64,000 nt of DNA, from positions 1-64,000 of the forward strand of contig JBFMAL010000009.1 of assembly GCA_040755615.1 (NCBI GenBank), written 5' to 3'. Below the pieces are notes generated by a model, which saw only the letters and a list, made by a program, of their open reading frames with translations, made no database searches and was not told the DNA's origin. This DNA is from DYEP01 sp040755615. GTDB taxonomy: Bacteria > Bacillota > Sulfobacillia > DUSP01 > DYEP01. Shown here piece by piece: positions 42,484-51,591 of the stretch (positions within the stretch are counted from its first letter, which is position 1; the number at the start of each line of letters is the position of its first letter). The translations under genes were made by a program, and so were the position numbers.

Positions 42484-44393
42484 CTGATTCCCTCCTTCGC
42501 GCCTTCGACCGACGGGAAGAGCGAAAGGTCTGTGTGTGGTATGAACATGGCGCTCACAAACTCTTCCATAAAGGTATTCCCCACACTGAGCTCGAGGTAC
42601 GTGATCTTCCTGGCTAGTTCATCCGCCTCTGCAAGCGCCTCCTCGGACAGAAGGCACATCCGGGCGCCTTTTATGGAGCTGTTCCCCAGGAACACGTACT
42701 TCTCGGGCGACACGTCGGGAATCAGGCCGATGGCCACCGCGTCCTGCACGTTCAGGTAAGACCCGAAGCCCCCCGCGATGTAAATTCGCTCCACCGCCTC
42801 CATCGGCAGGTCCACGGCGCGCAAGAGGCTTCGTATGCCAGCGTACACCGCGCCCTTTGCCCGCAGCAGATTCTTTACGTCGTCTTCGGTGATGGCGATA
42901 TCCTCGCCATTGCGGGAATCCCTGCCCCACACCAGCACATACTCCCAGCCGTCGGGGGTTTGGCGCATGCGCGGAAAACCTGCGTCAGTCTGAAACTGTC
43001 CAGACCTATCGATAACCCCTGCCCTGCGGAGGCTTGAAAGGCAGTCGACCAGCCCCGAACCGCATACCCCTGACGGCCGTTCGCCGCCCACGGTCGACAC
43101 GTACACCTCCCCGTCCGCGTCCACACGGACGCGCTGTATGGCGCCGGGAGTGGCCCGCATACCGCAGGAAATGCCGCCGCCCTCAAAGCAAGGGCCGGCC
43201 GAGCACGCGCACGCGACCATCCAGTCCCTGTTGCCCAGCACCATCTCACCATTGGTGCCGATGTCTATGAACAGCGCCACCTCATCGGAGTGGGCAAGGT
43301 CCGAGGCGAGCACTCCTGAAACGATATCGCCACCTACGTAACTGGCTACGGAAGGTACGGTATGCACCACTGCTTCTGGGTGCGCGACGAGCCCGATCTC
43401 CCGGGCGCGCACCACCCCGAAATGGGTCGCCGCCGGGATGTATGGCTCAAGCCGGATGAAATCAGGCGGCACCGCCAGCGCAAGATGCGACATGGTGGTA
43501 TTCCCCGCCATCACGACTGCTATCACGTCATCCTTGCTCCGTCCGGTCTCAGACAGCGCCTCAGCTGTTAGGTCGTTGATCGTCCCGATGACCGCCTGCT
43601 GCAGCTCTGCCAGTTTTTCTCCGCCCTCGGAGGCGTGGATGATCCTCGAGATCACATCGTCGCCGTACCGGGCCTGCCTGTTGTAGCTGCCGCGCCGCTC
43701 AAGCGTAATGCCGCTGGAAAGGTCCACCAGGTGCACCACACAGGTGGTGGTGCCGATATCCACCGCCAGCCCGAGCGCGGAAGTCTCCTTGTGCCCCGGT
43801 CGGACGTCCACGATGGAATAGCCGTGCCCGGTGCGGGCGGCGTATACGTCCGCCCGGAACGAGCACTCCCGGAGCACTCTTGGAAGCCGCCTGAGAGTGG
43901 AAAGAGGCGTCTCCACCTCGTCCAGGCCGCCTTTCTTGAGCCTTGCCGTAAGCCTAGCCAGATCAGCTGCATTCTCAGTCAGAGTGGGTTCGTCAAGGCT
44001 CACGCTGACCTTCTTTCCGAGCGGAGAGAAGGCATAGCGCCCCGCGCCCTCCGTCTCCTTCTCCGTGAGGAGCCGGGCGTGCTCCGCGTCCCCGGTGAGT
44101 ACGTGGTGCGTGGCCACCTTTGATTCCTCCGGCACAAACACCACTGTGTCGCCCATGACGCGAGCCCTGCACGCAAGCACAAGACCGCGCTTTCGGAGTT
44201 TTTCCGGGATGCTGGCGTTGCCTTCGTCCACCCGGCCCTCCCTGATGGAGACAGCGCACCTTCCACACACGCCGTCGCCACCGCAGGAAGACTTGATCTG
44301 AAGACCCGCGAGAGTGGCCGCTCTCAGCAGGTCTGTGCCTTCCGGAACGAGCACTTCCGCGTTATCCGGAACGAACCTCACTCTGTAAGCCAT
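42480..44393 (-). CDS. acsV: Corrinoid activation/regeneration protein AcsV
   Basis: ATP-dependent reactivator that reduces CFeSP cobalt from Co(II) to Co(I). The 637-aa product has an N-terminal [2Fe-2S] ferredoxin domain (SSCGGDGVCGRCAV, VLACRARV), a linker, and an ASKHA/DUF4445 ATPase domain with LAVDIGTTTCVVHLVDL, DDVISRI, VMAGNTTMSHL, DIGTNGEMVLGN and IYIAGGFGSYLN. The ATG at 44393 follows GAGGAGGAT; the earlier in-frame start lies in acsC. Confidence 0.92.
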   Translation of the reverse strand: MAYRVRFVPDNAEVLVPEGTDLLRAATLAGLQIKSSCGGDGVCGRCAVSIREGRVDEGNASIPEKLRKRGLVLACRARVMGDTVVFVPEESKVATHHVLTGDAEHARLLTEKETEGAGRYAFSPLGKKVSVSLDEPTLTENAADLARLTARLKKGGLDEVETPLSTLRRLPRVLRECSFRADVYAARTGHGYSIVDVRPGHKETSALGLAVDIGTTTCVVHLVDLSSGITLERRGSYNRQARYGDDVISRIIHASEGGEKLAELQQAVIGTINDLTAEALSETGRSKDDVIAVVMAGNTTMSHLALAVPPDFIRLEPYIPAATHFGVVRAREIGLVAHPEAVVHTVPSVASYVGGDIVSGVLASDLAHSDEVALFIDIGTNGEMVLGNRDWMVACACSAGPCFEGGGISCGMRATPGAIQRVRVDADGEVYVSTVGGERPSGVCGSGLVDCLSSLRRAGVIDRSGQFQTDAGFPRMRQTPDGWEYVLVWGRDSRNGEDIAITEDDVKNLLRAKGAVYAGIRSLLRAVDLPMEAVERIYIAGGFGSYLNVQDAVAIGLIPDVSPEKYVFLGNSSIKGARMCLLSEEALAEADELARKITYLELSVGNTFMEEFVSAMFIPHTDLSLFPSVEGAKEGIR

Positions 44394-44409
44394 CTGGATC
44401 CTCCTCGCT

Positions 44410-45735
44410 TTAGCCCGCGTACCTCTGTCTCGCAAACGCCGGGATGCCCGACGCCTCGCGCGGGCCTACCACCACTTTCCAGCCGGAGAGCTCGGCGAGC
44501 TTGCCGCTCAACACCGCCACGTGTCCGGGGAGCACCAGCTCGCGGTGGCTGACCTTTCCCTCAATTCCGGATTTCTTCAAAAAGTCTGCGATGGTCTCGG
44601 CAACGAACTTGCCCGCAGCCCAGGCTGTGAGCACTGATGTGCCGTCCGTATCCACGGGCAGGATGTACGCAGGGATCTTGGAGCCTTCGACCTCGCCTTC
44701 CACGCTGTAGTAGGTGAGCGAGAAGTTGGTGGTGACATACACCGGCGAATTCTCGCTAACCGCTCCCACTTCATGTACCTTGGCTTCCACCTGGATGGGC
44801 TTTTGCGGGTCTGTGTAGATGTTGGCTCTCCAGGAAAGAAGCGGCAGGAGTTCTTCCTTCCGGCACGCCTTCACCACGACGGCGCTGGCGTACTTTGCCA
44901 CGTACATCTGGGCCTCCATGATCTCCTCAAGCGGGTCCGTCGCGCTCGTGAACGCGAGAGTGGGATAGCCCAGCGGGCGGAACTTCTTCTTTATAGAAAG
45001 TCTTCTCATTTGTGTGAAATCGGCCAACGCCGCGGATAGCCCTGTTACGGACGGCGCAAGTACCAGTTCTTTCCACCCAGCGCCCGCACACTTCTGGGCC
45101 AGGTCTGCCAGCCCGTCAAGCCCTGATGCGCTCACCGCCAGCGGGCATGCATGCTTCTTTGCCAGTTCCACCAGAAGCTCGTAATTCTCTGGCGTAGCGG
45201 CAAAAAGCAGCGGCTTTCTCGCAGCTACCGTTTTTACCACGTTGTCGGCTGTCGCGCCGTCAAACCCCTTCACGTCGAGGATCAGTGCGCCGGCATAACC
45301 TGCAGCTACCTTCTCGAGCGCGGCCTGATAGCGGCTGGCGTCGCCCGACCTGCAGCGCAGAGCCACACCGTCCACCTTGTACTGCTGCCCCACCCGCTCG
45401 AACACCAGATCGTTAACCAGGGGAATTTTCTCGTCAAGCGCCTCGTCGTCCGAGACCTCAATGAAGATGCCCGTGGGGTGCAGGAACGTTTTATCGTGCC
45501 TGAATATGACGGTCTCGTCTCCAAGTTCTACATCGCCCACACGCACCAGCTTGATGGGCGGAGCAGAGGCAGAGGCCAGGTTCTCCCTGGCCTGGTCCGT
45601 GACATACGGGCACGACTCCAGCGATGCCTTGCCCGCGGCCAGCGCCATGGCAAAGGCAAGGCAGGTGGGCGGTCCGCACTCCCCACAGTTCTTCTTTGGC
45701 AGCTGTTTGTAAATGTCAAGACCGGTAAGTGCCAT
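44410..45735 (-). CDS. acsC: Corrinoid/iron-sulfur protein large subunit
   Basis: Binds the corrinoid and a [4Fe-4S] cluster. 441 aa: the N-terminal cluster motif KKNCGECGPPTCLAFAM with a fourth Cys in SLESCPYV, a TIM barrel (GALILDVKGFDG) and a C-terminal corrinoid-binding domain (VLTAWAAGKFVAETIADFLK). ATG at 45735 is eight bases after AAGGGGG; an ATG at 45744 sits inside that ribosome binding site. Confidence 0.95.
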   Translation of the reverse strand: MALTGLDIYKQLPKKNCGECGPPTCLAFAMALAAGKASLESCPYVTDQARENLASASAPPIKLVRVGDVELGDETVIFRHDKTFLHPTGIFIEVSDDEALDEKIPLVNDLVFERVGQQYKVDGVALRCRSGDASRYQAALEKVAAGYAGALILDVKGFDGATADNVVKTVAARKPLLFAATPENYELLVELAKKHACPLAVSASGLDGLADLAQKCAGAGWKELVLAPSVTGLSAALADFTQMRRLSIKKKFRPLGYPTLAFTSATDPLEEIMEAQMYVAKYASAVVVKACRKEELLPLLSWRANIYTDPQKPIQVEAKVHEVGAVSENSPVYVTTNFSLTYYSVEGEVEGSKIPAYILPVDTDGTSVLTAWAAGKFVAETIADFLKKSGIEGKVSHRELVLPGHVAVLSGKLAELSGWKVVVGPREASGIPAFARQRYAG

Positions 45736-45761
45736 AAGGCTCATCCCCCTTTACCTTGAAG

Positions 45762-47966
45762 TTACATAAGCGGAGGCATGGTGAGAGCCGGATGACCCTT
45801 CTCCTCAAGGAACGGAAGGATCTCCTCGGCTGTGCAGCCTACGTCCTCGTCAGCGATCTTATCGATGAAGTCCGCTCCGAGTCCTTCCTCTTCAGACCTC
45901 TTCACGAATTCATCGCGCAAGAATTCTTTCAGCTCTTTGGGCATCCACACGATCCGTCTGATGCCCCCGTCCGCGGCGATAAACTTCCTTGAGTTGATGT
46001 AGCTGCGCCCGATACCCATAAAACCAGGTGTCTGCGCCCCGCCGCCTACCATGCCAGCGAGCGTGGAGAAGGTCATCCCAACCGGTGTCATCAGCTTTGA
46101 GGACTCGCGGGTGGTGATCATGATGCCGTTGGCCTCCGGCACAATCGCCATGATCGCCTCGAAGCAGCCGCAGGATGTCATAGGCTTCTCCATGAGGGTG
46201 TAGATACACACGCCCTCCACACTCCTGTTGGAGTTCTTGTAGACGAACTCGTCCACGGACTTCCACACGCCCTTGACCTCGTCCTCGCAGTATCCCTTGG
46301 GAATGGGCTGGTTGGGGCCTGTCGGGTTGATCTGGTAAGACGCCTTGCCGTCAAGCCAGGTCACCGCGCCGCAGAGTCCCACCCGCTCGGGCGTCACCAC
46401 GCATACGTGGTTGGGCGCGAATGACTGGCACAGCGAGCAGCTGTAAAACTCCTGCACTGCATCGTCAGTGAGCCCGCGCATGCGCGCGTCTCTGGTGGCG
46501 TAGCGTTCTTTCGCCACTTTCAGTTTCTCCCTGACCAGCGCTTCGTCGGTGATGATGGTCACCTGCACCCGGTCTACGATGGAAGGAAACTCCGACTTGA
46601 ACTTGGCGACCAGGATGTCCCCGATGTGTCTCATCCGGAAGCCCTTTGCGAATGCCTCCTTCGATACGCGCACCCAGGCCAGATCTCTTTGCGCTACGTG
46701 CCAGAGCCCCTCGGCGTAGTTCACAAAGTAGTGGATGCGCCGCTCGAGGACAGGTTCGAAGTCCTCCTGCATCTTCCTGCCGTAGATATCCACCATGAGC
46801 CCAAGCGGCAGCGCGCTGCCTTCGGGTATAGAATCCACGTCCGGGCCTATGAGCTCCACTTTTTCGTCTTCAATCTCATCCAGGTTTACCATGCGCAAGA
46901 GTTCGAACGCGGGTGTCTTGCCTCCACCGAATTCCGCGTGCACGTCAGCCTTGCGGATGGTCTCGCCCTCGAACGCGGGGCCGAAGTTGAGCGGTATGGG
47001 TATCTCTACGGAAGTCAGCTTGATACCCCTGAGCTCCATGGCAAACTTCACCAGGTCGCTGTAATCGGGGTGTGACACGTACCAGTCGGGCACTTCCTCA
47101 TCCAGCTCCTGGTCGGTGATGACGGGAAAGCCCAGGAATATGGCGCCGAAATGGGCCGCCACCTTGACTTCGTCGATCTCGCCGAGCTGCAGCACGAATG
47201 CGCGCACCCGGCGCCTTTGGTAATCCCTCTGCTCCGCGCGCTTGCCTGGCTGTATGCCGCCGAACGCAAGTCCCGCGCGAAGCGCGTAGTTTACAGCATG
47301 AACCACCTGCGTGAAGTTACCCACCGGGAAGCAGATGTAGTCCACGCCCATCTTCATATCTTCTTCGAGAAGCTGTTCGATGATCTCGTCAGAGAGGAAG
47401 ATCATCATGCCCTTGCCCATGAGCTCCTCGACCAGCTTCTTTGCAGCTTTTGAATCTTTCGCGCGTCCAAGGATGACGGCCTGACCAGGTATGGTCCAGT
47501 CCACCAGCTTGATGCCGTAACGCCGCACGGCAGGATCAGGCAGAAAGCCCGTCCAGGGCTCGTGCTTGGGCTCGTCGTTGTTGACGTAATGCAGCGCCTC
47601 AATTATCTCTGCCGCATAGAGCGTGGCTTCACCAGCGAGCCGGGCGTTTTCGAACGTCAGCTCCTCCTTAATCTGAGACCGAATGCGGTTTAATATGGGG
47701 ACCAGTTCCCCGAGCCGTGTGACCCTCTCTCCGCTCAAGGCGGTGATCACCGGCAGGTTGTACGCGGTGTCTGGGTAAGCCACTTCCTTGTCGGGGCCGT
47801 GCTCCCTGAGGGCCTGGCTCAGGAGGATCTCGGCGTAGCTAGTGGCGATGATGGCACCGTCGTAGCACCGCTTGAACAGCTTCTTTGGCGCCTTGTCCGG
47901 GTCCTTGATCGCCCCTTCATAGATTTTGTCAAACTCCGTTATACGGGGTTCCCATGTGTTAAGCAT
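45762..47966 (-). CDS. acsB: Acetyl-CoA synthase catalytic subunit (CODH/ACS beta)
   Basis: Makes acetyl-CoA from CO, a methyl group and CoA at the Ni-Ni-[4Fe-4S] A-cluster. 734 aa, the full bacterial form including the N-terminal CODH-binding domain that archaeal CdhC lacks. A-cluster ligands: CSLCQSFAPNHVC with VGLCGAV (about residues 510-535) and TSCGCFEAI (about 600). Also contains IIATSYAEILLSQALREHGP and GIGRSYINSRKFIAADGG. Lies 29 bp after cooS. Confidence 0.96.
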   Translation of the reverse strand: MLNTWEPRITEFDKIYEGAIKDPDKAPKKLFKRCYDGAIIATSYAEILLSQALREHGPDKEVAYPDTAYNLPVITALSGERVTRLGELVPILNRIRSQIKEELTFENARLAGEATLYAAEIIEALHYVNNDEPKHEPWTGFLPDPAVRRYGIKLVDWTIPGQAVILGRAKDSKAAKKLVEELMGKGMMIFLSDEIIEQLLEEDMKMGVDYICFPVGNFTQVVHAVNYALRAGLAFGGIQPGKRAEQRDYQRRRVRAFVLQLGEIDEVKVAAHFGAIFLGFPVITDQELDEEVPDWYVSHPDYSDLVKFAMELRGIKLTSVEIPIPLNFGPAFEGETIRKADVHAEFGGGKTPAFELLRMVNLDEIEDEKVELIGPDVDSIPEGSALPLGLMVDIYGRKMQEDFEPVLERRIHYFVNYAEGLWHVAQRDLAWVRVSKEAFAKGFRMRHIGDILVAKFKSEFPSIVDRVQVTIITDEALVREKLKVAKERYATRDARMRGLTDDAVQEFYSCSLCQSFAPNHVCVVTPERVGLCGAVTWLDGKASYQINPTGPNQPIPKGYCEDEVKGVWKSVDEFVYKNSNRSVEGVCIYTLMEKPMTSCGCFEAIMAIVPEANGIMITTRESSKLMTPVGMTFSTLAGMVGGGAQTPGFMGIGRSYINSRKFIAADGGIRRIVWMPKELKEFLRDEFVKRSEEEGLGADFIDKIADEDVGCTAEEILPFLEEKGHPALTMPPLM

Positions 47967-47995
47967 CCTCGTTTTCTCCTCCCTTCTCCCGTGGC

Positions 47996-50005
47996 TTACC
48001 AGTGGACCGCGACCGGCGTCTCATACTTCTCCGCCGCGGCCCTGTGGATTTTCAGCTTCCACACCCTGTACTCGAGGGCGTCGATGATCTTCCGGGCACC
48101 CTCTGCCGGGTCTTGCTCGAGGATGAAGTGCCCGCCGTAAACATCGTGGGCGATCTGGGTGGCGATGCCGTATACCAGCTGGCTGCCTTCGAGGGGTGGC
48201 ATCACGCCGACGTGTACGGGCAGTCCCATGGCGACGCACCAGGACCCGATGGACACGGCCTTTTCATGCATAGCCTCCGGCGCGCTCGCTGCGAACGGTA
48301 CCTTGGGGACGTCCACTCCCAGGTCGTTCGCCATATCGGTGCACAGGTCCATCGCCCTCGTGTTGTCCACGCAGGAGCCCATATGCAGCACTAAAGGCAG
48401 CTCGACTCCAGCAGCCCCGCCCACGCGCTTCAAGAACGACTTAAGCCCTTCGCCGGCGTACGCGTCCACTGCTGCGGGTGTCAAAAGGCCCGACTTGGCG
48501 AATGCGCCTGCGGCGCAACCGGTTGCAAGGAGCAGCACGTTGTTCTTTGCCAGTTCCGTTGCGATGTAGACATGGGATTCATCCTGCATGATCCGCAGGT
48601 TGTTGCACCCTGCGAATAGGCAGACGCCAAGGAGCTCGCCGGAGAGTATGGCGTCGTTAATCACCCTCACTGGGTTTTCGCGGTTAGTCGCAGAGAGGAT
48701 CTCATAGATCGCTTCCCTGCTGAAGCCCGCGATGGCTTCGTTCTTCACCGAAGGTATCCTCACGCGCTTTTCATCTCTCTCGCGGAACGCCGAGATGGCC
48801 AACCTCACCATCTCTTTGGCAGTCTCAAGCGCGCGTTCCTCCTGGAAGTCGAAGTGGTAGGAGGATGGGATCTTCGCCGTCTCAGAAGTAGTGATGAACC
48901 TGGTGTGGAAGCACTCAGAAAGTGGCTTGAGAGCGGGCATGATACACTGGACGTCCACTACCATGGCGTCGAGCACGCCGGTCAAGACCGCCAGTTCCTG
49001 GGAGGCCTGGTTGCCGGCGAGCGCCACGCCCTGGCGCATGAGCAGCTCGTTTCCAGTGCAGCAGATGCCGCACACCTTGATTCCTTTGGCCCCTACGCTC
49101 CTGGCTTCAGCCTGGAGCTGTTCTGCGGCCTCAACGATCATCTCAGACAGCGTGGGGTTATGCCCGTGTACTGCGATGTTCACATATTCCTTGTCTAGGA
49201 CGCCGAGGTTCGCCTCAGTCTTTATGGGTCGTGGGGTGCCAAAAAGGATATCGGATAGGTCTGTTGTGATGTGCATTCCGGTAAAGTCCACGAGAGAGGT
49301 CTTAAGAGCTCCGAAAATGATGTTCACGGGATCGGAGTCCATGCCCATAGTGGTCTGGTCCATGATCTCCACGACGGCCCTGTCGACCGCGGTGGGCAGG
49401 ATGTCACAGTGTTTGAACTTCTTCCTTCTGCCCTCTGTGATGTTGTTCCAGAGCCATTTGGGCGGGTCGTCAGTAAAGCTGTGGTAGTCATCAAGAGCGG
49501 CCAGCGCCACCTCGCGCACCAGTTCCCGGTCAGACTTGCCTTCTGTCTCTATGCCCATCTGCCGGGCCACAGCAGACAGCTTATTCGGGTCTGATACCTT
49601 GTAATCCGGCGCCTTGCCTTCCGCCATCTTAAGCACTGTCTTGGCGACGTGGTGCCCGTGCTGGGAATGGCACGCTGCGCCTCCTGCCACCAGCCTCGCG
49701 TAATTACGTGCGACGATGGTGTAGTCCGAGGCGCCGCAGATACCCTTCTGGTTCGCCTCGCTCTTTGAACTGATGCGGCACGGACCCTGGATGCAGTTCC
49801 TGCAGCAGATACCTGTCAGCCCGAAGCCGCACTGGGGCTGCTGCGCGACGTACCGTTGGAATGCGGTGATCGCGCCCTGCTCCTCCGCCATACACAGCAC
49901 CTCATGACATGCCGCGTCGGACGTGCGCTTGGGGTCGGTAATCTTCTGCCTGCTGGTGGCTTGATTCTTCAAGTCACCGAGCCGGACGTTCCTGAATCTC
50001 GGCAC
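47996..50005 (-). CDS. cooS: Anaerobic nickel-iron carbon monoxide dehydrogenase
   Basis: Interconverts CO and CO2 at a Ni-Fe-S C-cluster and feeds CO to AcsB. 669 aa. N-terminal B/D-cluster cysteines in CGFGLTGICCRNCIQGPCRI; HSQHGHHVAKTVL; GIKVCGICCTGNELLMRQG; and the C-cluster region LGVCLFAGCNNLRIMQDESH with TGCAAGAFAKSGL and HMGSCVDNTRAM. Length and position before acsB identify it as the CODH of the ACS complex. GTG start with AAGGGGG upstream. Confidence 0.96.
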   Translation of the reverse strand: MPRFRNVRLGDLKNQATSRQKITDPKRTSDAACHEVLCMAEEQGAITAFQRYVAQQPQCGFGLTGICCRNCIQGPCRISSKSEANQKGICGASDYTIVARNYARLVAGGAACHSQHGHHVAKTVLKMAEGKAPDYKVSDPNKLSAVARQMGIETEGKSDRELVREVALAALDDYHSFTDDPPKWLWNNITEGRRKKFKHCDILPTAVDRAVVEIMDQTTMGMDSDPVNIIFGALKTSLVDFTGMHITTDLSDILFGTPRPIKTEANLGVLDKEYVNIAVHGHNPTLSEMIVEAAEQLQAEARSVGAKGIKVCGICCTGNELLMRQGVALAGNQASQELAVLTGVLDAMVVDVQCIMPALKPLSECFHTRFITTSETAKIPSSYHFDFQEERALETAKEMVRLAISAFRERDEKRVRIPSVKNEAIAGFSREAIYEILSATNRENPVRVINDAILSGELLGVCLFAGCNNLRIMQDESHVYIATELAKNNVLLLATGCAAGAFAKSGLLTPAAVDAYAGEGLKSFLKRVGGAAGVELPLVLHMGSCVDNTRAMDLCTDMANDLGVDVPKVPFAASAPEAMHEKAVSIGSWCVAMGLPVHVGVMPPLEGSQLVYGIATQIAHDVYGGHFILEQDPAEGARKIIDALEYRVWKLKIHRAAAEKYETPVAVHW

Positions 50006-50165
50006 TTAGGTTTACCCCCTTTGCAATAAATAAATGATACAACAAAGCCAGGTCCTCTGGCATTGACATACATAGAACAGGCCGTGTATGCTTTCGACAA
50101 TTGTTACACAAATCCTCTTACAGAACCTACTCCCCGCCCTGCCATATAACGTACATGCTGGTGAT
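50006..50165 (-). other. Gap between DUF3786 gene and cooS, with a weak hairpin
   Basis: 160 bp. On the minus strand GCCAG-aggac-CTGGC (50061-50047) is followed by TTTGTTGT, a possible weak terminator after DUF3786. I could not find a convincing second promoter before cooS, so cooS may be read from the promoter at 50950-50978. Confidence 0.3.
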
Positions 50166-50774
50166 TCACCCCTCGGAACGGGCGAGGGCCATCAGGGTGT
50201 ACACCGTCTGCGCTGCCAGTACTACGAGGTCCTCCGTACAAAGATAGGTGGGCGCTGTGGCGTCAAACAGGATGTTACCCTGGGCAGGCACCTCGTCGTC
50301 GCCCTGCCACAGCACGAAAGTGAGTGGCACCCTGGGTAATGCGTCAAGCGCCACCGAGCAATGTCCTATCTCCTCCTTTCTTCCTCCCAGGGCAAGTGCC
50401 GCCCTGACCAACACCTCGGGACGCGCGCGGAAACACCGCACCATCGGCTGGACGGTACGCGCAATGAACGGCCCGGTATAGATCTCGCCTCCAGGGAGCC
50501 GGCGAAATGACAGGTATTCTCCCCTGACAGGCAGGCCGCTGGCACCGAGCAGATAATGGAGGATAAGGATCTCATCAACGGGGTTTTCGTACCTATCCCC
50601 GCCTAGAAATACCAGGCCTTCTTGAGCGTCCACCGAGAATTCCCGGCCGATGTACGTGAGGTGTAGCCGATGCCCGTCATACCTTGCACCAGCCAGCCTG
50701 GCGCTTTCAGCTGGATCAAGTGCCTTCATTCTGGCTCTGGCGAGACGGAGTGCTGCCGTATAGTTCATTGGCAT
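50166..50774 (-). CDS. DUF3786 domain protein
   Basis: 202-aa soluble protein. Features such as GGDRYENPVDEILILHYLLG, FRRLPGGEIYTGPF, VLWQGDDEVPAQGNILFD, ATAPTYLCTEDLV and YTLMAL match the DUF3786 family, often found beside CODH/ACS and other Fe-S or corrinoid genes. Activity unknown. The first gene after the strong promoter and leader at 50943-50818, so it probably heads the CODH/ACS transcript. An HC pair (GHCSVA) is present, but no clear cluster motif. Confidence 0.8.
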   Translation of the reverse strand: MPMNYTAALRLARARMKALDPAESARLAGARYDGHRLHLTYIGREFSVDAQEGLVFLGGDRYENPVDEILILHYLLGASGLPVRGEYLSFRRLPGGEIYTGPFIARTVQPMVRCFRARPEVLVRAALALGGRKEEIGHCSVALDALPRVPLTFVLWQGDDEVPAQGNILFDATAPTYLCTEDLVVLAAQTVYTLMALARSEG

Positions 50775-50943
50775 CTGGTATCAACCTTTTTGTGAAATTT
50801 CTGTATCCTATCAATGGAAAAAGCCGGATATCTATTCCGGCCTTCCTGATTCGCGTCCCTATTACAGTGGTATTTCCTCCGTTTTACCCCCAAGAGCTTT
50901 TCCCCGCTTTATCTGATTTTACGTCTTTAGCGTACTTATCATT
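50775..50943 (-). promoter_or_regulatory. Attenuator-type 5' leader of the CODH/ACS run, class unidentified
   Basis: From the predicted start near 50943 the RNA runs about 125 nt to a terminator (50841-50818), then 44 nt to the DUF3786 start. GGGGAAAAGC (50905-50896) can pair with the 3' arm and T-tract of that terminator (GCTTTTTCC, 50824-50816), a plausible antiterminator. A second potential pairing is GGTA/TACC around 50870-50885. The arrangement is that of a riboswitch or protein-dependent attenuator. It does not match the T-box, SAM, TPP, FMN, THF, cobalamin or cyclic-di-GMP consensus that I can recall. Confidence 0.55.
50818..50841 (-). terminator. Rho-independent terminator in the DUF3786-cooS leader
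   Basis: On the minus strand GCCGG-AATAGATAT-CCGGC followed by TTTTTCC. A five-base stem, short but with a good T-tract. It lies between a strong promoter and the DUF3786 start with no gene in between, which points to attenuation rather than simple termination. Confidence 0.6.
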
Positions 50944-50949
50944 ATGATG

Positions 50950-50978
50950 ATTATAACATTGTTATAATAATGAGTCAA
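50950..50978 (-). promoter_or_regulatory. Strong sigma-70 promoter of the CODH/ACS run
   Basis: On the minus strand TTGACT (50978-50973), 17-bp spacer, TATAAT (50955-50950): 5/6 and 6/6 consensus with ideal spacing, in a markedly AT-rich patch. The best promoter seen in the window. Predicted start about 50943. Confidence 0.8.
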
Positions 50979-50979
50979 A

Positions 50980-51195
50980 GAATAACGTATGTTCTGCATT
51001 TCACATTCTTCACTCGCGGATTCGTGTTCATCCTGCTCTTTGGCATTTGAAAGCACATTTGTTGGACTTGCATCGCAAACGAGACTCCAGTGCCCCACCG
51101 TTTCTATAGCCAACACCGGTACGGGAGGCCTGCTGCACGTACCCAGCTGCACCGAGAACAGACTGCAGCAGACGAACGCCTCGTCGCCGAGCAGT
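50980..51195. other. Intergenic stretch downstream of OsmC
   Basis: No convincing gene. One long inverted repeat is visible, with CTGCTGCA and TGCAGCAG about 26 nt apart (roughly 51130-51171), without a T-tract; it may follow the OsmC transcript. Confidence 0.4.
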
Positions 51196-51591
51196 TTAGC
51201 CTTCGATCCTATAAGATGATATCACCCGTATGTCAGGATGCAGCGAATGCCTGACGGTGCAGTACTTGTCCGCAAGCTGCAGCGCCCGTTCCAAAGCCTC
51301 GGGCGCAAACGGACCGCCGGACAGCACGTACTCAAGATGAATCTCCTGAAACCGCGCGGTCGCTTCCTCCGGCCGGGTAGCCTTGACCTCCACCCTCAAC
51401 CGTGTCACGAGGAACTTCATCTTGTCCAATATGTCAAGCAGCGTGATGGCGCCGCAGGCAGCCAGCGCCTCAAGCAGCAGGTGAGTGGGCAGCGGCTTGT
51501 CCTTACCCACCAGTGTGGGCGGTCCATCGTCAACTGTGGCATGGAAGTTCCTATTTCCTATCCACGTTATATCGAGCGCGTAGTGTTTCAC
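51196..51591 (-). CDS. OsmC family protein
   Basis: Small alpha/beta protein of the OsmC/Ohr superfamily. About 131 aa: DITWIGNRNFHATVD, PLPTHLLLEALAACGAITLLDIL with the single family cysteine at about residue 46, RLRVEVKATRPEEATARFQEIHLEYVLSG, and CTVRHSLHPDI with the second cysteine. Both reactive cysteines are kept, so hydroperoxide reduction is possible, but many such proteins are uncharacterised. I chose GTG 51591 because GGGGGAGG is eight bases upstream; ATG at 51609 would put it inside the gene. Confidence 0.85.
   Translation of the reverse strand: MKHYALDITWIGNRNFHATVDDGPPTLVGKDKPLPTHLLLEALAACGAITLLDILDKMKFLVTRLRVEVKATRPEEATARFQEIHLEYVLSGGPFAPEALERALQLADKYCTVRHSLHPDIRVISSYRIEG

Noticed and set aside
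50775..50943. Cobalamin, cyclic-di-GMP or THF riboswitch identity for the CODH leader
   Set aside because: Short stretches such as CCACTGTAATAGGGA recall cobalamin elements, but the length and the other conserved boxes do not fit, so I left the class open.
50919..51152. 77-aa minus-strand frame in the CODH promoter region
   Set aside because: It crosses the -35/-10 boxes, has no ribosome binding site, and its low-complexity isoleucine run reflects AT-rich DNA.
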